From NCBI GenBank assembly GCA_017990305.1, contig JAGNOB010000163.1, forward strand, positions 1 to 5,333: DNA of 5,333 nt. The letters run 5' to 3'. The translations under genes and the position numbers were made by a program. The DNA is from Leucobacter sp. (GTDB lineage Bacteria; Actinomycetota; Actinomycetes; Actinomycetales; Microbacteriaceae). Position 1 is the stretch's first letter. Each line of letters starts with the position of its first letter. The notes below the pieces were generated by a model, which did not search any database, had not been told where the DNA came from, and saw only the letters and a list, made by a program, of their open reading frames with translations. Positions 1-5,333 of this stretch are shown here, piece by piece.

Positions 1-404
1 CCGTGTAGTTTCGCAGTCCGGGGGAGGAGCTGCTCGGGTCGAGTTCCGCGTCGGTGAGCATGAGCCGGGTGGAAGCCGTATCCCACAAACTGCGCGGCCG
101 GAGGCCGAGGAGTCCGAGTGCACGACCGGCCGGGCCCCGATCGAAGTTACGACTCCAGTAGCTGCCGAACGTGTGGAAGAGCACTGCAGACGGGCGATTG
201 GCTGCGAGTGCGCCGCGCAGTGGGGCGGTGAGCATGCAGTCGATGACGGTGATGTCTGGCTGCGCCCCGACCACGAGTGCGTGAGCTGCGCGGTTCAAGC
301 CCGGCTATGACGACATCTACGTCGCGCCTGGCGAGGGCATGGGCGACGGCGAGTGTGGGCGGGAGGTTGCCGCCGAGGTCCGCGGTGATGAAGAGCGCTT
401 TCAT
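1..404 (-). pseudogene. Frameshifted, internally deleted GT1/MGT-type glycosyltransferase (5' part, continues past window edge)
   Basis: Seen: from the ATG at 404-402, preceded by a GAAAGG ribosome binding site (418-413, 8-base spacer), the reading frame gives MKALFITADLGGNLPPTLAV and runs on through AHALARRDVDVVIAGLE. This is the glycine-containing first beta-alpha unit of nucleotide-sugar glycosyltransferases. The frame then turns into arginine-rich nonsense and stops at 149-147, an 85-residue product. From about 298 down to base 2 another minus frame is open for 99 codons with family-like sequence (QPDITVIDCML, AVLFHTFGSYW, LGLRPRSLWD, MLTDAELDP). That frame has a stop at 307-305, so the change lies between about 304 and 290. 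Known of the family: MGT/UGT-like GT1 enzymes move a sugar from an NDP-sugar to a small molecule or lipid, and the acidic 'vvDCML' strand usually sits near residue 105, not about 58 as here. Inferred: a deletion of about 40-50 codons that also shifted the frame, so probably non-functional. An assembly error is the alternative. The acceptor cannot be told. Confidence 0.75.
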
Positions 405-489
405 AGGCTCAGCCTTTCGCTCCGCCAATGGCAACATGGTACGGTCCGAGTCTCCAATTGCCGCAGAAAGTATTGATTTTCCGCCACGA

Positions 490-510
490 TTTCTGCATGA
501 TGTGCAGAAA
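490..510. promoter_or_regulatory. Perfect 8+8 base dyad, candidate operator
   Basis: Arms TTTCTGCA (490-497) and TGCAGAAA (503-510) are exact reverse complements around a 5-base centre, TGATG. The dyad contains a symmetric T-N11-A (T494 to A506), the core signature of LysR-type regulator sites. A further half-site, GCAGAAA, lies at 463-469, 41 bases (about four helical turns) from the matching base of the right arm. The dyad is about 40 bases upstream of the candidate gltB -10. LysR-type GltC is known to control gltAB in Bacillus subtilis, but the regulator here is unknown and the link is inference. It could equally serve the divergent glycosyltransferase gene. Confidence 0.45.
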
Positions 511-522
511 CTTCGCGTAATG

Positions 523-538
523 ATTCGGTTTGCCGAAT
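523..538. promoter_or_regulatory. Second dyad (6+6 bases) at the -35 region of the candidate gltB promoter
   Basis: ATTCGG (523-528) and CCGAAT (533-538) are perfect inverted arms around TTTG. It lies 10 bases before the candidate -10, so a protein bound here would touch the -35 region. Its sequence differs from the 490-510 dyad, so if functional it would probably be read by a different protein. Six-base arms in a region this size can arise by chance, hence the low confidence. Confidence 0.25.
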
Positions 539-545
539 AAACGGG

Positions 546-554
546 TGCTATATT
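546..554 (+). promoter_or_regulatory. Candidate extended -10 promoter element for gltBD
   Basis: TGCTATATT is an extended -10 (TGn followed by TATATT, five of six matches to TATAAT) in the most AT-rich part of the intergenic region. No good -35 hexamer sits 16-19 bases upstream (CGGTTT at 526-531 is poor). That fits an extended -10 or activator-dependent promoter, with the dyads just upstream as candidate activator or repressor sites. Transcription would begin near 561 and leave a leader of roughly 108 bases. A weaker alternative is TTGATT (473-478) with CATGAT (496-501), spaced 17 bases. Confidence 0.4.
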
Positions 555-567
555 CAAAAGCTCCGCA

Positions 568-625
568 GCTGCCGCCGCAGGGATCGCGGCCACGAGGCCG
601 AGAACCGATGGCTTGCGGGGGCAGC
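568..625 (+). repeat. Nested inverted repeats in the gltB leader
   Basis: GCTGCC (568-573) can pair with GGCAGC (620-625). Inside that span CGGCC (587-591) and GGCCG (596-600) form a perfect 5-base stem with a four-base loop. There is no following run of T, so this does not look like an intrinsic terminator. GC-rich DNA yields such stems easily, so this is only a possible structured leader element, of interest because of the hairpin that follows it at the start codon. Confidence 0.25.
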
Positions 626-640
626 ATCCGACCGGGTCAC

Positions 641-668
641 CGACGTCCCGCCGAGAGAAAGGACGTCG
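641..668 (+). promoter_or_regulatory. Hairpin enclosing the gltB ribosome binding site, ending at the start codon
   Basis: CGACGTCC (641-648) and GGACGTCG (661-668) are perfect 8-base inverted arms with a 12-base loop. The right arm ends on the base before the gltB ATG. The ribosome binding site GAGAAAGGA (655-663, 5 bases before the ATG) lies partly in the loop and partly, GGA, in the stem. In RNA this GC-rich stem would compete with ribosome binding, so it could lower or regulate gltB translation. The inverted repeat and its overlap with the RBS are seen directly; regulation is inferred. Confidence 0.45.
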
Positions 669-3600
669 ATGCGCACACCCATCGACCCCATACGCCTAAA
701 CGCGACGAGCTTGCCGCCCGCGGTTGGTCTCTACGACCCGGCGAACGAGCATGATGCGTGCGGGCTTGCCGCCGTGGTGTCTCTCACCAGCGCAGCGAGC
801 CATCGGATCGTCGAACTGGCACTGGAAGCCCTCGAGAATCTTGAGCATCGCGGTGCCGTGGGATCCGACGCAGGCACTGGGGACGGCGCAGGCATCCTCA
901 GTGAGGTGCCGGACGACCTGATCCGCGAACGCTGCGCCGCCGCTGGCGTACAACTGCCGGACGCTGGCGAGTATGCTGCAGGGCTCACATTTCTACCGAG
1001 GCCCTCCACCGAGCGCCGAGCGGTTCGATACCGTATTGCCGCGATCGCTGCGGAGGAAGGGCTACGAGTCGTTGCGTGGCTGCCCGTCGCGGTGCGCGAA
1101 TCCGTCCTCGGAGAGAGCGCTCGGGTAGCTGCCCCCTCGATCGAACAACTCGTCGTTGCTGCGGCGCCTGGCAACGCGAGCGACCCGCAGCAGCTTGAGC
1201 GTCGGGCGTTTCGGGCGCGTAAGCGAATCCAGCACGAAACGGGCGTGTATCTCCCGTCGCTCTCAGCGCAGACAATCGTCTACAAGGGCATGGTGACAAC
1301 GCTACAGCTACCCGCGTTCTACCGTGACCTCGCCGATCCACGGTTTCGCTCTCGGTTCGCAATCGTGCACTCGCGGTATTCGACGAACACGTTCCCCTCG
1401 TGGCACCTGGCGCAGCCCCTCCGGCTCGTTGCGCACAACGGTGAAATCAACACGGTTCGGGGCAACCGGAACTGGATGCGTGCGCGCGAGGCGCAGCTGG
1501 CGTCCCCGCTGCTTGGCGATATCGCCCCACTGTTGCCCATCTGCTCGCCCGGCGGCAGCGACTCAGCGAGCTTTGACGAGGTGCTCGAGTTGCTCGTCAT
1601 GAGCGGTCGGTCACTGCCGCACGCTCTCGCGATGATGGTGCCTGAGGCGTGGGAGGCGAACGACGAGCTCGATGCAGAACTCGTCGATTTTCTCGAGTAT
1701 CACTCCCTTGTAATGGAGCCGTGGGACGGGCCGGCCGCGATGATCGCCACTGACGGCAGCGAACTCGTCGCGCTGCTTGACCGCAACGGGCTGAGGCCGG
1801 GCCGCTACCTGGTTACGCATGACGGGCTGCTCGTCATCGGAAGCGAAACGGGTGTACTCGAGGTTGCCCCAGAACGAGTCGCGCGGCGCGGTCGGCTGCT
1901 GCCGGGCAGGATGCTCGCTGTGGACCTCGCAACCGGAGAGGTGCGTGGCGATGCCGCGGTAAAGCAGGAACTTGCTGGCCTTGCGCCCTGGGGTGCGTGG
2001 CTGGAGGAGGGCCGGATCCGGCTCGCCGACGAACCGGAACGCGAGCACCTCGTGCACCCGCCTGCTTCCATCACCCGACGGCAGCGGACCTTCGGCTACA
2101 CGGAGGAGGAGCTCCGGCTCATCCTCACCCCGATGGCGCTTGCTGGCGGTGAGCCACTCGCCGCGATGGGCTCCGATACTCCGATCGCGGTACTCAGTGA
2201 GCGTCCCCGCCACCTGCACGACTACTTCGTACAGCAGTTCGCGCAGGTCACGAACCCCCCGCTGGATGCGCTGCGTGAGGAACTCGTGACCAGCCTGCGG
2301 GCGGGTATTGGCCCGCAGGAGAACCTGCTCAGCCAGTCTGCAGAGCACGCTCGGCAGGTGATCCTTGACTTCCCGGTTATCGACAACGGTGCGCTCGCGC
2401 GGATTCAGCACTTCGGTGACGATCCCGAACGCGAGCGCGCTGTGACTATCCGCGGGCTCTACCCAGTGGATTACGGAGCGAAGGGGCTCGCAGATCGACT
2501 CGAGGCTATGTGCTGGGAAGCGAGCGCCGCGATCCGCGCTGGCGCCGAGTTTCTCATTCTCTCCGACCGCGACTCGAACAAGGACCTCGCGCCGGTGCCC
2601 ACTCTGCTCGCTGTGTCGGCCGTGCACCACCACCTCATTCGCGAGGGTGAACGGATGCGCGTCGCACTCATTGCAGAGGCCGGGGATGTGCGAGAGGTTC
2701 ACCACGTCGCCGTGCTCGTTGGGTACGGCGCGGCCGCAGTGAACCCATACCTCGCGATGGAGAGCGTCGGCCTGCTTGTGCGTGACGGCTCCCTGCCCGG
2801 TCTCACCGAGGAGGACGCGGTCGCGAGGCTCATCGGTGCGCTCGGCAAGGGGCTGCTCAAGGTGATGAGCAAGATGGGCATCTCCACAGTGTCGTCGTAC
2901 TGCGGCGCACAGACCTTTGAAGCGATCGGCCTGTCCCGAGAGCTCGTCGACCACTACTTCACCGGGACGAGTTCGCGTCTAGGCGGAGTCGGCCTCGATG
3001 TACTCGCTGCAGAAGTCGCGGCGCGCCATCGCGCCGCCTATCCAGACGACACCGCCCCGCTCGCGCACAAACGGCTCGACAGCGGTGGTGAGTATCGCTG
3101 GCGGCGTGGGGAAGAGCCGCACCTCTTCGATCCAGAGACAATCTTCAAGCTCCAGCATGCAACGCGCACTGGCAGGCGCGAAATATTCTCCGAGTACACC
3201 GCGCGCGTGAACGCACAGCAGGAACGCCTGATGACTCTTCGCGGGTTGTTTCGATTCAGCCCGCAGCGGCCAGCGGTGTCGCTCGACGAGGTGGAGCCCG
3301 TTGCGGCCATTGTCCGTCGGTTCGCGACGGGTGCGATGAGTTACGGGTCGATCTCCCCGGAGGCACACGAAACGCTCGCGATTGCAATGAACCAGCTTGG
3401 TGGTCGGTCAAATACGGGCGAGGGCGGGGAAGCGGAGGATCGCCTCCTTGACCCCGCACGACGGAGCGCGATCAAGCAGGTCGCGTCTGGCCGGTTCGGA
3501 GTGACGAGCATGTACCTGACGCACGCGGATGAGATCCAGATCAAACTCGCGCAGGGAGCGAAGCCTGGAGAGGGCGGCCAGCTCCCACCGGGCAAGATGT

Positions 3601-5279
3601 ACCCGTGGATCGCCCGGACCAGACACGCAACGCCGGGCGTGGGGCTGATCTCGCCGCCGCCGCACCACGACATCTATTCGATCGAGGATCTTAAGCAACT
3701 CATCTTCGACCTGAAACGGGCGAACCCCGCAGCCCGCATCAGCACCAAGCTCGTCGCACAGAGCGGCATCGGTCCTGTTGCCGCTGGCGTTGCGAAGGCG
3801 CTCTCCGATGTCATCCTCGTCTCTGGCCACGATGGCGGTACCGGGGCTAGCCCGATGAACTCGCTGAAACATGCCGGCTCCCCGTGGGAGCTGGGGCTCG
3901 CCGAGGTGCAGCAGACGCTCATGCTTAACGGCCTGCGCGAGCGAGTCGTGCTGCAGGCTGACGGCCAGCTCAAGACCGGCCGGGACGTCGTGATCGCGGC
4001 GCTCTTAGGAGCCGAAGAGTTTGGGTTTGCCACGGCACCCCTCGTGGTTTCGGGCTGCATCATGATGCGCGTCTGTCACCTCGATACCTGCCCAGTCGGG
4101 GTAGCGACCCAGAACCCTGAGCTGCGTGAACGATTCACCGGGCAGGCTGCACACATCGTAAACTTTTTCACCTTTATTGCCGAGGAGGTTCGTGACATCC
4201 TCGCCGAGCTCGGCTACCGCTCGCTCGCTGAGGCCGTCGGTGACACGGCAGTGCTCGATGTTGACGACGCGGTTCGGCACTGGAAGGCGGAGGGGCTGGA
4301 CCTCACCGACGTGCTGCGTGGTCCGGTGCACGCCGAAAACGAGCCGCGACGCCACGGCGCAGCGCAGGATCATGAACTCGGGGAGCATTTCGATGTGCGC
4401 CTCATTGACCTCGCGCGAGATGCGCTCGGTTCGCGAGAGCCAGTGGTGATCGACCTCCCGATCCGCAATCTGCATCGGGCGGTGGGCACGATGCTCGGTC
4501 ACGAGGTCACGAAGCGCTTCGGTGCCGCAGGGCTCGCTCCCGAGACAATCGACGTGACGCTCACTGGCTCCGCGGGGCAGTCACTCGGCGCCTTCCTGCC
4601 AGCGGGCATCACCCTCAGGCTGATTGGGGACGCAAACGACTACGTCGGCAAGGGGATATCTGGCGGGGAGATCACCATTCGATCGCACCCAGACGAAACG
4701 CCAGACAGGAGTGACGTTCTTGCCGGCAACGTCATCGGCTATGGCGCGACGAGCGGAGCGCTGTGGATCGCGGGATCTGTCGGCGAACGCTTCCTCGTGC
4801 GAGGCTCAGGCGCGACGGCCGTCGTTGAAGGCGTCGGTGATCACGCGCTTGAGTATTTCACCGGAGGGTTCGCGCTCGTACTCGGGCCAACCGGACGAAA
4901 CTTTGGTGCAGGGATGAGTGGTGGCGAGGCCGTCGTCCTCGATCTCGACCCAGCGCGCGTGAACGCTGCGGAGGTTGCCTCCGGGGCGCTGCTGCTGCAA
5001 CCGCTCGGTACTGGTGGTGGGCACCCCGACGAACCGGCGGTCGTCGCCAAGATTCGCTCACTGCTTCGCCGCCACCTCGAGCAAACAGGCTCCGACATCG
5101 CAACCGCGTTGCTCGATGCCTTCGACGCTGACCCTGCAACCACAACGGCGAGGTTCACCCGCCTCATTCCCCGCGGCTACTCCCGCGTATTGGACATTCG
5201 TGAGCGGGCAAAACGCTCGGGAACAGATCCCGACGGTGCACGTGTATGGACTGAGATCTTGGAGGCAACTCATGGTTGA
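669..5279 (+). CDS. gltB: Glutamate synthase (NADPH) large subunit, GltB
   Basis: Alpha subunit of NADPH-GOGAT, a cytoplasmic iron-sulfur flavoenzyme: glutamine + 2-oxoglutarate + NADPH gives two glutamates. The 1536 residues match the family's roughly 1500. Domains in order: class II glutamine amidotransferase (about 31-430) with nucleophile Cys31 in NEHDACG after a 30-residue propeptide presumably removed as in other GltB proteins, HSRYSTNTFPSW (234-245) and the oxyanion-hole motif HNGEIN (256-261); central domain (about 470-765) ending with KMGIST (735-740) and YCGAQ (744-748); FMN-binding synthase domain (about 835-1215) with GGRSNTGEGGE (911-921), AKPGEGGQLPPGK (964-976) and SGHDGGTGASP (1052-1062); three 3Fe-4S ligands, Cys1130, Cys1136 and Cys1141 (C-x5-C-x4-C); C-terminal GXGXG beta-helix (about 1245-1500), including GKGISGGE (1327-1334) and GAGMSGGE (1413-1420). 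The ATG at 669 is chosen for its RBS and a plausible propeptide length. No catalytic residue is missing and no frameshift is seen. The adjoining gltD indicates the NADPH-dependent rather than the ferredoxin-dependent form. Confidence 0.97.
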   Translation: MRTPIDPIRLNATSLPPAVGLYDPANEHDACGLAAVVSLTSAASHRIVELALEALENLEHRGAVGSDAGTGDGAGILSEVPDDLIRERCAAAGVQLPDAGEYAAGLTFLPRPSTERRAVRYRIAAIAAEEGLRVVAWLPVAVRESVLGESARVAAPSIEQLVVAAAPGNASDPQQLERRAFRARKRIQHETGVYLPSLSAQTIVYKGMVTTLQLPAFYRDLADPRFRSRFAIVHSRYSTNTFPSWHLAQPLRLVAHNGEINTVRGNRNWMRAREAQLASPLLGDIAPLLPICSPGGSDSASFDEVLELLVMSGRSLPHALAMMVPEAWEANDELDAELVDFLEYHSLVMEPWDGPAAMIATDGSELVALLDRNGLRPGRYLVTHDGLLVIGSETGVLEVAPERVARRGRLLPGRMLAVDLATGEVRGDAAVKQELAGLAPWGAWLEEGRIRLADEPEREHLVHPPASITRRQRTFGYTEEELRLILTPMALAGGEPLAAMGSDTPIAVLSERPRHLHDYFVQQFAQVTNPPLDALREELVTSLRAGIGPQENLLSQSAEHARQVILDFPVIDNGALARIQHFGDDPERERAVTIRGLYPVDYGAKGLADRLEAMCWEASAAIRAGAEFLILSDRDSNKDLAPVPTLLAVSAVHHHLIREGERMRVALIAEAGDVREVHHVAVLVGYGAAAVNPYLAMESVGLLVRDGSLPGLTEEDAVARLIGALGKGLLKVMSKMGISTVSSYCGAQTFEAIGLSRELVDHYFTGTSSRLGGVGLDVLAAEVAARHRAAYPDDTAPLAHKRLDSGGEYRWRRGEEPHLFDPETIFKLQHATRTGRREIFSEYTARVNAQQERLMTLRGLFRFSPQRPAVSLDEVEPVAAIVRRFATGAMSYGSISPEAHETLAIAMNQLGGRSNTGEGGEAEDRLLDPARRSAIKQVASGRFGVTSMYLTHADEIQIKLAQGAKPGEGGQLPPGKMYPWIARTRHATPGVGLISPPPHHDIYSIEDLKQLIFDLKRANPAARISTKLVAQSGIGPVAAGVAKALSDVILVSGHDGGTGASPMNSLKHAGSPWELGLAEVQQTLMLNGLRERVVLQADGQLKTGRDVVIAALLGAEEFGFATAPLVVSGCIMMRVCHLDTCPVGVATQNPELRERFTGQAAHIVNFFTFIAEEVRDILAELGYRSLAEAVGDTAVLDVDDAVRHWKAEGLDLTDVLRGPVHAENEPRRHGAAQDHELGEHFDVRLIDLARDALGSREPVVIDLPIRNLHRAVGTMLGHEVTKRFGAAGLAPETIDVTLTGSAGQSLGAFLPAGITLRLIGDANDYVGKGISGGEITIRSHPDETPDRSDVLAGNVIGYGATSGALWIAGSVGERFLVRGSGATAVVEGVGDHALEYFTGGFALVLGPTGRNFGAGMSGGEAVVLDLDPARVNAAEVASGALLLQPLGTGGGHPDEPAVVAKIRSLLRRHLEQTGSDIATALLDAFDADPATTTARFTRLIPRGYSRVLDIRERAKRSGTDPDGARVWTEILEATHG
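5261..5265 (+). promoter_or_regulatory. gltD ribosome binding site inside the end of gltB
   Basis: GGAGG lies 6 bases before the ATG at 5272 and is embedded in the last codons of gltB. It fixes the gltD start and places it before the gltB stop, an arrangement typical of translational coupling between subunits that must be made together. Confidence 0.75.
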
Positions 5280-5333
5280 CACGCACGGATTCTTGAAGGT
5301 TCGCGAGCGGGAACTCGCGGCGAAGCGGCCCGT
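5272..5333 (+). CDS. gltD: Glutamate synthase small subunit GltD, N-terminus only (cut by window end)
   Basis: The beta subunit of NADPH-GOGAT is an FAD protein that oxidises NADPH and passes electrons through 4Fe-4S clusters to the FMN of GltB. Only 20 full codons are in the window: MVDTHGFLKVRERELAAKRP, with two bases left over. The opening, Met then a short acidic stretch, GFL, a charged segment and RP, is the characteristic start of GltD (family form roughly M-x-D-P-x-GFL, then R-x-x-x-x-RPV). The clusters and the FAD and NADPH sites lie beyond the window. The start overlaps the last 8 bases of gltB in a different frame and has its own GGAGG. Position straight after gltB supports the call strongly; whether the gene is intact cannot be judged. 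Confidence 0.9.
   Translation, partial: MVDTHGFLKVRERELAAKRP

Larger units (their letters stand above)
405..668. other. Divergent intergenic region between the glycosyltransferase gene and gltB
   Basis: These 264 bases separate two divergently oriented starts. No convincing gene lies here; short open frames crossing it have no family resemblance. The part from about 440 to 560 is clearly more AT-rich than the flanking genes and holds the dyads and the best promoter candidate. The part from 561 to 668 is GC-rich again, reads as a probable untranslated leader of gltB and contains several inverted repeats. I found no convincing -10/-35 pair for the glycosyltransferase on the minus strand. Confidence 0.7.

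Noticed and set aside
496..511. Possible GlnR box (GTnAC-N6-GnAAC) upstream of gltB
   Set aside because: Only the second half, GAAAC at 507-511, is present; the matching position upstream (496-500) reads CATGA, so the spacing and first half fail.
405..593. Upstream extension of the glycosyltransferase frame to a start near 593 on the minus strand
   Set aside because: The extra residues do not look like the family, the frame crosses the AT-rich promoter-like region, and the ATG at 404 has its own RBS and gives the normal N-terminus.
587..600. CGGCC/GGCCG stem as a terminator or attenuator
   Set aside because: The stem is only 5 bases and no T-run follows it; by itself it does not meet the form of an intrinsic terminator.
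608..754. Possible short leader-peptide gene (ATG at 608) running into gltB
   Set aside because: No proper ribosome binding site, no recognisable sequence, and it overlaps the first 86 bases of gltB in another frame; most likely a chance frame.
1611..2954. Long open frame (447 codons) on the minus strand, opposite gltB
   Set aside because: It lies wholly within the well-conserved gltB coding sequence, resembles no family I recognise, and is the kind of antisense frame that GC-rich coding DNA leaves open.

Overview
This is a GC-rich chromosomal segment dominated by one intact gene, gltB, the large (alpha) subunit of NADPH-dependent glutamate synthase (GOGAT). It is followed by the first 20 codons of gltD, the small subunit. 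The strong G/C bias at third codon positions, the actinobacterial look of GltB (start of the mature enzyme at Cys31 within NEHDACG) and a macrolide-type (GT1) glycosyltransferase next door suggest a high-GC actinomycete. Microbacteriaceae is a guess from general resemblance, not a demonstrated placement.

Layout: (1) 1-404, minus strand: the 5' end of a glycosyltransferase gene that appears broken. A good N-terminus (37 residues) is followed by a frame change near 290-304. The next 99 codons to the window edge are clearly glycosyltransferase in another frame, and a stretch of roughly 40-50 family residues seems to be missing at the join. (2) 405-668: a divergent intergenic region of 264 bases. 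Its AT-richer core carries an 8+8 base dyad, a third copy of the same half-site, a second smaller dyad and an extended -10-like element. The probable gltB leader has several inverted repeats, the last of which places the gltB ribosome binding site in a hairpin. (3) 669-5279, plus strand: gltB, complete, 1536 residues, with all expected domains and iron-sulfur cysteines. (4) 5272-5333, plus strand: start of gltD, overlapping gltB by 8 bases.

GltB and GltD together form GOGAT. GltD takes electrons from NADPH. GltB releases ammonia from glutamine and adds it to 2-oxoglutarate, giving two glutamates. With glutamine synthetase this is the main route of ammonia assimilation at low ammonium.

No wholly new system is visible. 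The points worth a second look are the lesion in the glycosyltransferase gene and the dense dyad symmetry and RBS-occluding hairpin upstream of gltB, which suggest transcriptional and possibly translational control of the operon.
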